From assembly GCA_017556765.1 (NCBI GenBank), contig JAFYME010000043.1, forward strand, positions 1-33,715: a stretch of DNA of 33,715 bases, read 5' to 3'. Numbering within the stretch: position 1 is the stretch's first letter; every line of letters begins with the position of its first letter. Positions 1 through 8,345 of the stretch are shown here, in pieces. The notes under the pieces were generated by a model that ran no database searches, was not told the origin of the DNA, and saw nothing but the letters and a program-made list of their open reading frames with translations. Source of the stretch: Bacteroidales bacterium. Its GTDB lineage: Bacteria; Bacteroidota; Bacteroidia; Bacteroidales; UBA932. The translations under genes and the position numbers were made by a program.

Positions 1-2
1 GA

Positions 3-1109
3 AACCTTGCATACAGAGCCCTCAAGCCTATGATCCCTATGGCTCCGGAGAATCCATACGCAGTACGCGTGGTTTCAGATATCCTCGAGTCTAACGGTTC
101 ATCTTCAATGGCTACAGTATGTGCAGGCTGCCTCGCCCTCATGGACGCAGGTGTGAAGATCAAGAAGCCTGTTGCAGGTGTTGCGATGGGTCTTATCACA
201 GACAAGGACAATCCTAACGAGCGCTACGCTATCCTTACCGATATCCTCGGTGACGAGGACCACCTCGGAGACATGGACTTCAAGGTGACCGGTACAAAGG
301 ACGGTATCACAGCTACTCAGATGGATATCAAGGTAGACGGTCTTTCATATGACGTTCTCGAGAAGGCTCTCGAGCAGGCACGTCAGGGTCGTCTCCATAT
401 CATGGGCGAGATGATGAAGACCATCAGCGAGCCACGTGCAGAGTACAAGGAGTTCGTTCCACGTATGGTTCAGATCCGTGTTGCAGGCGAGTTCATCGGC
501 GCTATCATCGGAAAGGGTGGCGAGACTATCCAGCGTATCCAGCGTGAGACAGGCACTACAATCACAATCACTGAGGAGCAGGTTGACGGCGTATCACAGG
601 GCGTAGTTGACATCTTCGGTCTCGACAAGGAGTCTATGGACAAGGCCCTCAACTGGATCAACGGCATCACAGCTGTTCCGGAAGCAGGTACAGTTTACCA
701 TGGCAAGATCGTTTCAATCCTCGAGTTCGGTGCATTCGTAGAGATCCTCCCAGGTAAGGAAGGCCTCCTCCACGTATCAGAGATCGACTGGAAGAAGACC
801 GAGAAGGTAGAGGACGTTCTTCATGTAGGTGACGAGGTAGACGTGAAGCTCCTCGAGATCGACGAGAAGACAGGCAAGATGAGACTCTCTCGCAAGGCTC
901 TCCTCGAGAAGCCAGAGGGATACGTTGAGCCTGAGCGCAAGCCACGCGGAGACAGAGGTCCACGCCGCGATGACCGCAACGGCGCTCCACGTCGTGACGA
1001 CCGCAGAGGCGACCGTGGCCCACGCCGCGATGACAGAGGCCCAAGAGGTCCGCACCGCGACCGTCCGGCTGACGCTCCAGAGCAGAACAACGAGCCAGAG
1101 ATGTTCTAA
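3..1109 (+). CDS. pnp: Polyribonucleotide nucleotidyltransferase (PNPase), C-terminal part
   Basis: 3'-to-5' phosphorolytic exoribonuclease that degrades mRNA in the cytoplasm, releasing nucleoside diphosphates. The frame is open from base 3, so the gene starts before the window and this is the C-terminal part only. Visible in order: the second RNase PH domain ([15 protein letters not shown], then [17 protein letters not shown]), a KH domain with its GxxG loop ([15 protein letters not shown]), an S1 domain ([20 protein letters not shown] to [10 protein letters not shown]), and a strongly charged tail of [10 protein letters not shown]-like repeats ending in EPEMF. The RG/RD tail is an RNA-binding-like extension beyond the S1 domain. 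The catalytic RNase PH core order is as in the family. A strong terminator follows the stop by about 20 bases, so pnp ends its transcript here. The internal ATG at base 30 is not a start: the family sequence continues upstream of it. Confidence 0.97.
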   Translation, partial: NLAYRALKPMIPMAPENPYAVRVVSDILESNGSSSMATVCAGCLALMDAGVKIKKPVAGVAMGLITDKDNPNERYAILTDILGDEDHLGDMDFKVTGTKDGITATQMDIKVDGLSYDVLEKALEQARQGRLHIMGEMMKTISEPRAEYKEFVPRMVQIRVAGEFIGAIIGKGGETIQRIQRETGTTITITEEQVDGVSQGVVDIFGLDKESMDKALNWINGITAVPEAGTVYHGKIVSILEFGAFVEILPGKEGLLHVSEIDWKKTEKVEDVLHVGDEVDVKLLEIDEKTGKMRLSRKALLEKPEGYVEPERKPRGDRGPRRDDRNGAPRRDDRRGDRGPRRDDRGPRGPHRDRPADAPEQNNEPEMF

Positions 1110-1131
1110 GACATCACTGATATAAAATAGC

Positions 1132-1188
1132 CTGAGGGCTTCTGAGAAATGGCACAACGCCGCTCTTCTCAGAAGCCCTCAGTTTTTT
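1132..1188 (+). terminator. Rho-independent terminator of pnp
   Basis: A perfect 16-bp inverted repeat (1132-1147 with 1167-1182), a 19-base loop and then a run of six T. It lies just after the pnp stop and is orientated for + transcripts. Confidence 0.93.
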
Positions 1189-1250
1189 ATCTGCATGCAC
1201 ATTGCTTCCCTCTCCCGAAACTTCATAAGAGTTTGCGTCTCATGAAAAAC

Positions 1251-1362
1251 CAGGTGGAACGTAAATTATTAGTTATCAGGAATTTAGTTCATTATGGGTG
1301 GGATAAATTTCCCACCCACAGCACCATATATCATTGATGATCAATCATTTATATTCCACCTG
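1251..1362. repeat. Inverted repeat at the 3' end of the RAYT-like gene
   Basis: Bases 1251-1266 and 1347-1362 are inverted copies matching at 14 of 16 positions. The inner copy overlaps the last codons and stop of the transposase gene; the 80 bases between hold the palindrome at 1295-1318. This could be one structured end of a transposable unit. Confidence 0.6.
1295..1318. repeat. Palindrome flanking the RAYT-like gene (3' side)
   Basis: TGGGTGGG / CCCACCCA arms of 8 bp around an 8-base A/T loop. A near-identical palindrome lies on the other side of the gene at 2314-2337. Such paired hairpins are what is expected of REP sequences beside their cognate Y1 transposase. Confidence 0.75.
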
Positions 1363-2265
1363 AAAATGAAGGAACTTCCCTATCTGCATCCTATTTGCTG
1401 ACGTACACGCAGATAAGCTTCCATATAGATCAAATTTCTCATCATCCGATAAGGATATTACATCCCCGGCATGCTTGAAGCCATGCTCACGGACATATCT
1501 TATCAGCTCCCGGTACTCCCTGTCGGATTTCACATATTTAACCTCATTGATTTCATATTCACTGCCTGCGTTGGAATTGATTGCCATAAGCATATTATCA
1601 TGACCACCATAGCACCCCTCCAGAAGATCATATCTGATGACAGAGTACCTCGAAATTATATAGTCGATGATCTGGTTTCTCTCTTCCTTCTCCAGACCTG
1701 ACAACATTCTTCTAAGCTGTGGGTATGAAAGGTACATGCCACGTCCAGCCTCATAGTCAATCTCCTTGATGATACGTCTGAGCTTACTGGACGCCTCTTT
1801 TCTTATGATCTTATTTGAAAACGGGTTCCTCGAATGTGCATATGCGAGAAAATTCCATCTGTAATCCTGCGCTCTGCTGCAAAGCATCTTCTCTACCGGA
1901 TTATTATAGAGATATGAAATTGCAGTGCGCAAGAGCTTTATTCCACTCTTTACAGAACTGCCGAAGCGCTCTTCAAAAAGAGGCCCTATACGATCATGAG
2001 CCGAATTGTATTCTTTGACGAAAAGCGATGTAACATGAGATATGAACCTGCTCATCGCACTTGCGGAACGAGAGGTGAACAATGAATGAACATGATCGAT
2101 CATAAGGCAAAGACCATAGACGATGATATCGTACCTTACTGCAAGAACAGAAAAAATCGTATAGTACACGATGTAATCTTCCACATCATAGAAAATATTG
2201 AAGCCGGATACGGTACGTTGGTACACATGATTAGCTTCTCCCTCCTTGAATTTCCTTTTCTCCAT
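1345..2265 (-). CDS. REP-associated-type tyrosine transposase (Y1/HUH superfamily, COG1943)
   Basis: Single-strand DNA transposase of the IS200/REP-associated group: HUH nucleases cut and join DNA at hairpins using one catalytic tyrosine. The HUH pair is seen as MIDHVHSLF near residue 59, with the preceding strand (IVYGLCLM) usual in the family. The candidate catalytic Tyr lies in AISYLYNNPVEK, which matches the family block Y-x-x-NPV. At 306 aa it is much longer than IS200 TnpA (about 150 aa) and carries an extra C-terminal half that I cannot assign, resembling the C-terminal additions of RAYT proteins. Its start is ATG after an A-rich stretch. It stands alone between pnp and a nucleotidase gene with no accessory tnpB. 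Matching palindromes at 1295-1318 and 2314-2337 flank it. Most RAYTs are single-copy domesticated genes; whether this one still mobilises its palindromes cannot be seen here. Confidence 0.85.
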   Translation of the reverse strand: MEKRKFKEGEANHVYQRTVSGFNIFYDVEDYIVYYTIFSVLAVRYDIIVYGLCLMIDHVHSLFTSRSASAMSRFISHVTSLFVKEYNSAHDRIGPLFEERFGSSVKSGIKLLRTAISYLYNNPVEKMLCSRAQDYRWNFLAYAHSRNPFSNKIIRKEASSKLRRIIKEIDYEAGRGMYLSYPQLRRMLSGLEKEERNQIIDYIISRYSVIRYDLLEGCYGGHDNMLMAINSNAGSEYEINEVKYVKSDREYRELIRYVREHGFKHAGDVISLSDDEKFDLYGSLSACTSANRMQIGKFLHFQVEYK

Positions 2266-2313
2266 ATTTTGTGTGTTTCATAAGGATTTATAAATCAACA
2301 ACTTAAGCCTGCG

Positions 2314-2337
2314 TGGGTGGGGTAAATCCCCCACCCA
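2314..2337. repeat. Palindrome flanking the RAYT-like gene (5' side)
   Basis: Arms TGGGTGGGG / CCCCACCCA of 9 bp around TAAATC. It shares the arms and the TAAAT-type loop with the palindrome at 1295-1318 and lies about 50 bases upstream of the transposase start. Confidence 0.75.
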
Positions 2338-2572
2338 TAAACAGTTAACCTACTGAATATCAAGGCAATACACCACACCGCTGCATCGAGGATAATTTAT
2401 GACAACCAGCATTATTCCAATATGTATCAACGCTGTCATATACCAGGGTAAGTGTATGGCAAAAGTATCCTAAGTCGCAGAATGAATGTTTAAAAAAGAG
2501 AAAAAGAACATATCAAAAAAAGCAAAAGTTTTCAGAAAAAGAAAAATCTGCATGCTGTGAGGGGATTTTATA
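2338..2572. other. Gene-free stretch upstream of the nucleotidase gene
   Basis: No open frame of note and no RNA gene recognised. It becomes very A-rich towards its right end (about 2490-2550), as is common upstream of promoters in this group. A weak 7-bp inverted repeat (TATGACA / TGTCATA, near 2399-2443) is the only other structure seen. Confidence 0.5.
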
Positions 2573-2580
2573 TAACTTTG
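2573..2580 (+). promoter_or_regulatory. Bacteroidota-type -7 box for the 5'-nucleotidase gene
   Basis: TAACTTTG fits the TAnnTTTG consensus recognised by the Bacteroidota primary sigma factor. It lies 20 bases before the ATG and after an A-rich tract. No clear -33 TTTG is present. Confidence 0.7.
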
Positions 2581-2600
2581 TCCGGATAATATGTTCATGT

Positions 2601-4211
2601 ATGCGTAAACTGCTATTTATATTTGCGACGATTCTCGGGCTGGGACTGGCAGCGTGTGAGACCATCGATCCGCCACCGGGAAATCAGACCGAAACTCCGG
2701 AAAAACCGGACGGTAACGAGGAAGAGGAAAAGCCGAAGCCGGAAGAACCGGAGGAAAAGGAATTCGTGATCCTCTTCACCAATGATTTCCATAGTCAGAT
2801 CGAACCGCTCGGCAAGGAGGAGACCTACAATGCGGACAGAGGAGGAATCAAGAGGATAAAGGCATTGGTAGACAGTGTCAGAGCAGCTGAGCCGCATGTA
2901 CTTCTGGCAGACGCAGGAGATCTTGTACAGGGAACATACTATTTCAGTCTCCTGAACGGAGTGGTCGAAATGATGATTCTCGAAGAGCTCGGATACGACG
3001 TCCGCACCTTAGGCAACCATGAATTCGACAAGAAGATGGTCGGTCTGGGAGACATGCTGGCACTAAGTTCAGTACCTGTAGTGACGTCAAACTATGACTT
3101 CTCAAACACCATCCTTTCCAGTATGGTACAAAACTCGATCATTCTGGAAGCCGGAGGGACAAAAGTAGGATTCATCGGCCTGAATGTCATGCTACAGAAT
3201 CTGGTAGACCCTACCGCGTGCGAAGGTGTGGAATGGCAGAACGCCATAAATGTAGCCGACAAAGAAGCGCAGAAGCTTCGCGAAGCCGGAGCGGACATGG
3301 TCATAGCGCTCTCACATCTGGGATATGAAAAGACTGACGAAGTCTATTATGACAGAGGTATCGCATTGAACACCAGACATATAGACATGATCATAGGGGG
3401 ACATAGCCATACATTCCTCAACTACCCCGATTATGTGACAAACCTCGACGGAGAGGAAGTCCCTGTCGTGCAGACCGGCAGCAAGGGAATATGCCTTGGA
3501 TACGCAAAGATCAAGATCGACAAGGCCGGAAGACCTTCATTCACATACAGGCTGATCCCGGTAAAGAGCCATCTTGACGCAAAGATCGACCCTGCATTCT
3601 CAGACATGATAGACGTCTATTCCGCAACTGTCACTGAGAAGATGGAAGAGGTCATCGGTCATTGTCCCAGAGCAATCAGAAAAGGGTCTCCGGAAAGTCC
3701 GCTCGGTAATCTCACAGGAGACGCCCTCATATGGATGGCAGAAGAATATTATGGAGTCAAGGCTGACGTCGGAATCTACAACTCCGGAGGCATCAGGGCC
3801 GAGATATCGGCCGGAGACCTTACCGTCGGAGACGTCTATGCAGTCTACCCGTTTGACAATGTGCTTTCCATCGTGACCCTCAGCGGAAAAGACCTCAAGA
3901 AGCTGTTTGAATATGTGGCTTCAAACGGAGGCCTTCCGATAAACAAAGAAGTAAAGATGGTTATCAGCAACAAAAGGGTAAAGTCCGTGACGGTCGGCGG
4001 AAAGCCTATAGAAGACTCGAAGACATATACTGTCGCAACGATCGACTACCTCGTGAACCTAGGCCGATATGGTCTTGAAAATGCCCAGAGCAGGCATGAT
4101 TCCCCGGAAATAATCAGAGACTGTTTCGTCAGCTATTTCCGACACCTTGCATCAAAGAGCAGCAGAAAGGAAATCACAGCTTCCAAGGACGGAAGAATTA
4201 AAGTGGAATGA
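2601..4211 (+). CDS. 5'-nucleotidase / UshA-family metallophosphatase, lipoprotein
   Basis: Probably hydrolyses nucleotides (or related phosphate esters) outside the cytoplasm so that nucleosides and phosphate can be taken up. It begins with a lipoprotein signal (MRKLLFIFATILGLGLAAC), then a linker rich in Pro, Glu and Lys. The metallophosphatase domain follows, with metal-site blocks TNDFHSQ, GDLVQGTYY, GNHEFDKK, ALSHLGYE and GGHSHTFL. The C-terminal 5'-nucleotidase domain has SPLGNLTGDAL, YNSGGIRAEI and VYAVYPFDNVL. Both domains are in one 536-aa chain; in many Bacteroidales they are split into two genes. It has its own promoter and stops 71 bases before ftcD. Exact substrate is inferred from family only. 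A nucleoside:H+ symporter gene elsewhere in the window (24735-26018) would be a natural partner. Confidence 0.92.
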   Translation: MRKLLFIFATILGLGLAACETIDPPPGNQTETPEKPDGNEEEEKPKPEEPEEKEFVILFTNDFHSQIEPLGKEETYNADRGGIKRIKALVDSVRAAEPHVLLADAGDLVQGTYYFSLLNGVVEMMILEELGYDVRTLGNHEFDKKMVGLGDMLALSSVPVVTSNYDFSNTILSSMVQNSIILEAGGTKVGFIGLNVMLQNLVDPTACEGVEWQNAINVADKEAQKLREAGADMVIALSHLGYEKTDEVYYDRGIALNTRHIDMIIGGHSHTFLNYPDYVTNLDGEEVPVVQTGSKGICLGYAKIKIDKAGRPSFTYRLIPVKSHLDAKIDPAFSDMIDVYSATVTEKMEEVIGHCPRAIRKGSPESPLGNLTGDALIWMAEEYYGVKADVGIYNSGGIRAEISAGDLTVGDVYAVYPFDNVLSIVTLSGKDLKKLFEYVASNGGLPINKEVKMVISNKRVKSVTVGGKPIEDSKTYTVATIDYLVNLGRYGLENAQSRHDSPEIIRDCFVSYFRHLASKSSRKEITASKDGRIKVE

Positions 4212-4213
4212 CC

Positions 4214-4244
4214 TTGGTTTATTCACGGAAAAGCTATAACTTTA
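4214..4244 (+). promoter_or_regulatory. Probable promoter of ftcD
   Basis: TTGG at 4214-4217, 19 bases, then TAACTTTA at 4237-4244. Spacing fits Bacteroidota promoters and the -7 box differs from TAnnTTTG in one base. It lies downstream of the frame's furthest upstream start, which supports the ATG at 4283. Confidence 0.6.
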
Positions 4245-4282
4245 AAGGTTGTTTGAAAATTTACAAAAACAAAAACCAACAT

Positions 4283-5986
4283 ATGGAAAGAATCATCGAG
4301 TGCGTGCCTAATTTCAGCGAAGGCCGTAACATGGAAGTGATCGACGCCATCGTGGCTTCGATCGAGAAATCAGGTGGGGTAAAGGTCCTGGATGTCGATC
4401 CGGGCGAAGCCACAAACCGTACAGTCGTGACATTCGTCGGAAGTCCGGAAGCTGTCGTAGAAGCAGCGTTCCAGGGCGTGAAGAAGGCCGGAGAGCTCAT
4501 CGACATGCGTCAGCATCATGGAGCTCACCCTCGTTCGGGAGCGACTGACGTGCTTCCGCTCATCCCAATTTCAGGAATTACCCTTGAGGAGTGCGCAGAG
4601 CTCGCAAGAAAGCTTGCGCAGCGCATATATGACGAGCTTGAAATTCCATGCTACTGCTATGAGGCCGCTGCTCAGAAACCTGAGAGAAAGAACCTTGCGG
4701 TATGCCGTGCAGGCGAATACGAGGCTCTACCTGAGAAGATGGGAGACCCTGACCGCATGCCGGACTTCGGACCTGGATGCTACACAGAGCGTGCAGCTCA
4801 GGCAGGAGCCACAAATGTAGGAGCACGCGATTTCCTTATCGCCGTGAACTACAACCTCAACACGACATCTACACGCCGTGCAAATGCGATCGCATTCGAC
4901 GTACGTGAGAAGGGCCGCCCGAAGAGAGAGGGCAACCCTATCACAGGCAAGATCGTCAAGGACGAGAACGGCAAGACCGTGATGATCCCGGGCACATTGA
5001 AGGGCTGCAAGGCAATCGGCTGGTTCATAGACGAATACGGCATCGCCCAGGTATCGATGAACATAACTGACATCAACACAACCCCGCTCCATGTTGCATT
5101 TGACGAGGTATGCAGGGCAGCACAGGCACGAGGTCTGCGCGTAACAGGAACTGAGATTGTAGGACTCGTCCCTAAGCGTACCCTTATCGAAGCAGGTCGC
5201 TATTTCCTTGAGAAGCAGCAGCGTTCGACAGGTATCTCCGAGGAGGAGATCATGAAGATCGCAGTCAAGTCCATGGGCCTTGATGACCTCAAGCCTTTCA
5301 ACCCTAAGGAGAAAGTCGTAGAATTCCTTATCGAGGACGAGAAGGACGCCGCAGCTCGCGAAAGACTCGTCCGCATGACATGCAAGGGCTTCGCATATGA
5401 GACCGCATCAGAGTCTCCGGCACCTGGCGGCGGATCGATTTCAGCATACATGGGCGCTCTCGGAGCAGCTCTCGGAACCATGGTTGCGAACCTTTCGTCT
5501 CACAAGGCAGGATGGGACGCACGCTGGAAGGAATTCTCTGACTGGGCAGACAAGGGTCAGGCAGTGATGAACAAGCTTCTCGCTCTCGTTGATGAAGATA
5601 CGGCAGCATTCGACAAGATCATGGCCGCTATCGGAATGCCTAAGGGTTCCGATGAGGAGAAGGCAGCACGTGCAGCAGCTCTCGAGGCGGCGACACTCTA
5701 TGCTACCGAAGTTCCTTTGAAGACCATGAAGGCTGCATACGAGGTATTCGACATCGTACGCGCAATGGCCGCAGAAGGAAATCCGAACTCAGTATCTGAC
5801 GCAGGCGTAGGCGCGCTCGCAGCCCGCAGCGCAGTTCTCGGAGCACAGCTCAACGTACGCATCAACGCAGCAGGCCTCGCAGACCGCGAGGCAGCAGAAA
5901 GACTCTGCGCTGAAGCAGCCGAGATCGCGGCTAAAGCCATCGCAGCCGAAGCAGAAGTGCTCGAGATCGTAAACGGCAAGATCTAG
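4283..5986 (+). CDS. ftcD: Bifunctional glutamate formimidoyltransferase / formimino-THF cyclodeaminase
   Basis: Last step of histidine breakdown: moves the formimino group from formiminoglutamate to tetrahydrofolate (EC 2.1.2.5), then releases ammonia to give 5,10-methenyl-THF (EC 4.3.1.4). The N-terminal formiminotransferase subdomain starts at MERIIECVPNFSEGRN, with HHGAHPRSGATDVLPLIP and NVGARDFLIAVNYNLN. The second subdomain runs to about residue 330 (QVSMNITDINTTPLH, TEIVGLVPKRTL). The cyclodeaminase domain follows (ASESPAPGGGSISAYMGALG, then NSVSDAGVGALAARSA). At 567 aa it is the full fused form also seen in animals. I chose the ATG at 4283 because family similarity begins there and a promoter lies just upstream; an in-frame start at 4208 would add 25 unconserved residues. 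hutU follows on the same strand after a 293-base repeat array, with no convincing promoter of its own, so the two may share a transcript. Confidence 0.96.
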   Translation: MERIIECVPNFSEGRNMEVIDAIVASIEKSGGVKVLDVDPGEATNRTVVTFVGSPEAVVEAAFQGVKKAGELIDMRQHHGAHPRSGATDVLPLIPISGITLEECAELARKLAQRIYDELEIPCYCYEAAAQKPERKNLAVCRAGEYEALPEKMGDPDRMPDFGPGCYTERAAQAGATNVGARDFLIAVNYNLNTTSTRRANAIAFDVREKGRPKREGNPITGKIVKDENGKTVMIPGTLKGCKAIGWFIDEYGIAQVSMNITDINTTPLHVAFDEVCRAAQARGLRVTGTEIVGLVPKRTLIEAGRYFLEKQQRSTGISEEEIMKIAVKSMGLDDLKPFNPKEKVVEFLIEDEKDAAARERLVRMTCKGFAYETASESPAPGGGSISAYMGALGAALGTMVANLSSHKAGWDARWKEFSDWADKGQAVMNKLLALVDEDTAAFDKIMAAIGMPKGSDEEKAARAAALEAATLYATEVPLKTMKAAYEVFDIVRAMAAEGNPNSVSDAGVGALAARSAVLGAQLNVRINAAGLADREAAERLCAEAAEIAAKAIAAEAEVLEIVNGKI

Positions 5987-5988
5987 AC

Positions 5989-6253
5989 GTCATACTGAAC
6001 ATACTCTGTCATACTGAACATACTCTGTCATCCTGAATATACTCTGTCATCCTGAACATACTCTGTCATCCTGAACATACTCTGTCATCCTGAACGAAGT
6101 GAAGGATCTTTCGGATAAAGATTCTTCGCTGACGCTCAGAATGACAACAGAGAAGCTCAGAATGACAACAGGGAAGCTCAGAATGACAACAGAGAAGCTC
6201 AGAATGACAACAGAGAAGCTCAGAATGACAATAGAGAAGCTCAGAATGACAAT
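5989..6253. repeat. Palindromic element with both arms tandemly amplified
   Basis: The centre is an imperfect hairpin at about 6084-6148 (left arm GTCATCCTGAACGAAG..., right arm ...GACGCTCAGAATGAC). To its left are five 19-bp copies of an outer-arm unit (GTCATCCTGAACATACTCT and variants, 5989-6083). To its right are five 21-bp copies of the other outer arm (AGAGAAGCTCAGAATGACAA plus C or T, 6149-6253). Left and right units are inverted relatives but differ in length and spacer, so the two sides expanded separately. Related elements occur in hutI (12966-13112) and at 26048-26077. The array fills the ftcD-hutU gap and would be transcribed if these genes are co-transcribed. Confidence 0.9.
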
Positions 6254-6279
6254 AGGGACAATCCATAACGACTATATTT

Positions 6280-8301
6280 ATGAACAGATTCCACGAAGAT
6301 ATATTAGCAGGTATTCCGGCTGTGCTTCCGGAGCCGAAACCATACGACACCACAGTCAGCCATGCCCCTAAGCGCAAGGAGATCCTCAGCGCTGAGGAGA
6401 AGGTGCTGGCCATCAAGAACGCCCTCCGCTACTTCCCTGCCGAGAACCATGCGCTTCTCGCCGAGGAGTTCGTTCAGGAGCTCAAGGAGTACGGACGCAT
6501 TTACATGTACCGTCTCCGTCCTGACTACGAGATGTACGCACGTCCTATCGACGAGTATCCTGCAAAGTCAAGGCAGGCTGCAGCGATCATGGCCATGATC
6601 CAGAACAACCTGGACTACCGTGTGGCGCAGCATCCGCATGAGCTCATCACATACGGAGGAAACGGAGCTGTGTTCCAGAACTGGGCGCAGTACCGCCTCG
6701 TGATGCAGTACCTCGCGACAATGACCGACGAACAGACCCTCGTCATGTACTCGGGCCATCCTCTCGGACTCTTCCCTAGCCACAAGGACGCTCCACGCGT
6801 GATCGTGACCAACGGTATGGTGATTCCAAACTATTCGAAGCCTGACCATTGGGAGAAGTTCAATGCTCTCGGAGTTTCGCAGTACGGTCAGATGACAGCT
6901 GGTTCATATATGTACATCGGCCCTCAGGGCATCGTTCACGGAACAACGATCACAGTGATGAATGCCGCACGCAAGCAGCTCAAGGCCAATGGATTGGCCG
7001 ACACTGAGGAGAACATGAAGGGTATGCTCTTTGTGACAGCAGGTCTGGGCGGAATGTCAGGAGCTCAGCCAAAGGCGGGCGTGATTTCAGGCGTAGTAAG
7101 CGTTTGCGCTGAGGTCAACCCTCATGCTGCACACAAGAGACACAGCCAGGGCTGGGTCGATGAGATCCATACCGATCTCGACGAGCTCATACCTCGCATC
7201 AGAAAGGCTGTAGAAGGCAAGGAAGTCGTTTCCATCGCATATCAGGGCAATGTTGTAGACCTTTGGGAGAGACTCGCAGAGGAAAACGTACATGTTGATC
7301 TCGGTTCAGACCAGACATCCCTCCATAACCCATGGGCAGGCGGCTACTATCCTGTGGGATATTCATATGAAGAATCCAACCGCATGATGGCCGAGGAGCC
7401 GGAGAAGTTCAAGGAGTGTGTGCAGGAGTCCCTGCGCCGCCACGCCGCTGCAGTCAACAAGCTGGCTGACAGAGGAATGTACTTCTTTGACTATGGTAAC
7501 GCGTTCCTTCTTGAAGCATCACGTGCAGGAGCTGACGTTCTCCGCGAGGACGGTCGCTTCCGCTACCCTTCATATGTACAGGACATCATGGGACCTCTCT
7601 TCTTCGACTACGGATTCGGACCATTCCGTTGGGTATGTATGTCTGAGAATCCAGAGGATCTCGCGAAGTCTGACGCGATCGCGGCACGCGTGCTGAGGGA
7701 GATCATGGCAGAGGCACCGGAGGAGATCCAGGGCCAGATGATGGACAACATCCGCTGGATCGAGGAGGCAGGCCGCAACAACCTCGTCGTAGGCTCGCAG
7801 GCACGTATCCTCTACGCCGACTGCGAAGGCCGCACGAAGATCGCCCTCGCATTCAATGAGGCAATCAGAAACGGCGAGATCACAGCCCCTATCGTCCTCG
7901 GACGTGACCACCACGACGTATCAGGCACCGATTCGCCATTCCGCGAGACATCTAACATCTACGACGGTTCGCAGTTCTGCGCAGACATGGCCGTACATAA
8001 CGTGATCGGCGACGGATTCCGCGGAGCTACATGGGTATCGATCCACAACGGCGGCGGTGTCGGCTGGGGCGAGGTTATGAACGGAGGATTCGGAATGGTT
8101 ATCGACGGTTCGGCAGATTCTGACCGCCATATCCAGGAGATGCTCCTTTGGGACGTGAACAACGGTATCGCACGTCGCAGCTGGGCCCGCAACGAAGGCG
8201 CCATGAACGCGATCAAGCGTGAGATGGAGCGTACTCCGGGCCTGAAGGTAACCCTCCCGAACATCGCAGACGAAGAAATGATCCGAAACATCCTGGGATA
8301 A
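6280..8301 (+). CDS. hutU: Urocanate hydratase
   Basis: Second step of histidine degradation: adds water to urocanate to give imidazolone-5-propionate (EC 4.2.1.49), using tightly bound NAD+ as an electrophile in the cytoplasm. Family blocks are clear: YGGNGAVFQNWAQY, MYSGHPLGLFPS, TAGSYMYIGPQGIVHGT, VTAGLGGMSGAQPKA, DQTSLHNPWAGGYYPVGYS and, near the C-terminus, RDHHDVSGTDSPFRET and SIHNGGGVGWGEVMNGGFGM. The length of 673 aa is that of the longer bacterial form; enterobacterial HutU is about 560 aa. The ATG follows the end of the repeat array by 26 bases, with no strong Shine-Dalgarno, as is usual in Bacteroidota. A bidirectional terminator follows the stop. Confidence 0.97.
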   Translation: MNRFHEDILAGIPAVLPEPKPYDTTVSHAPKRKEILSAEEKVLAIKNALRYFPAENHALLAEEFVQELKEYGRIYMYRLRPDYEMYARPIDEYPAKSRQAAAIMAMIQNNLDYRVAQHPHELITYGGNGAVFQNWAQYRLVMQYLATMTDEQTLVMYSGHPLGLFPSHKDAPRVIVTNGMVIPNYSKPDHWEKFNALGVSQYGQMTAGSYMYIGPQGIVHGTTITVMNAARKQLKANGLADTEENMKGMLFVTAGLGGMSGAQPKAGVISGVVSVCAEVNPHAAHKRHSQGWVDEIHTDLDELIPRIRKAVEGKEVVSIAYQGNVVDLWERLAEENVHVDLGSDQTSLHNPWAGGYYPVGYSYEESNRMMAEEPEKFKECVQESLRRHAAAVNKLADRGMYFFDYGNAFLLEASRAGADVLREDGRFRYPSYVQDIMGPLFFDYGFGPFRWVCMSENPEDLAKSDAIAARVLREIMAEAPEEIQGQMMDNIRWIEEAGRNNLVVGSQARILYADCEGRTKIALAFNEAIRNGEITAPIVLGRDHHDVSGTDSPFRETSNIYDGSQFCADMAVHNVIGDGFRGATWVSIHNGGGVGWGEVMNGGFGMVIDGSADSDRHIQEMLLWDVNNGIARRSWARNEGAMNAIKREMERTPGLKVTLPNIADEEMIRNILG

Positions 8302-8307
8302 TTCCTT

Positions 8308-8345
8308 AAAGAGGCAGATTCGCTGATGAATCTGCCTCTTTTTTT
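8308..8345. terminator. Terminator between hutU and the Wzi-like gene
   Basis: Perfect 14-bp stem (8308-8321 with 8328-8341), 6-base loop and a T run on the + side. It also has an A run on its left end, so it can serve the convergent gene whose stop begins at 8344. Confidence 0.92.

Noticed and set aside
667-1157. Open frames on the - strand over the end of pnp
   Set aside because: They are produced by the Arg/Asp-rich codons of the PNPase tail and match no family.
1149-1337. 62-aa frame after pnp
   Set aside because: It starts inside the loop of the pnp terminator and runs through the flanking palindrome; no family resemblance.
4208-4282. Earlier start for ftcD at 4208
   Set aside because: It would add 25 residues with no family similarity and overlaps a likely promoter; the conserved N-terminus begins at the ATG at 4283.
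5989-6253. CRISPR array
   Set aside because: Units are nearly contiguous with no unique spacers, differ left and right of centre, and no cas gene is near.
6273-6280. TATATTTA as promoter of hutU
   Set aside because: It overlaps the ATG itself, so it could not drive a transcript containing the start codon.
6099-6371. 90-aa open frame across the repeat array
   Set aside because: Most of it is LRMTTEK-like translation of the 21-bp repeats, and the rest is out of frame with hutU.
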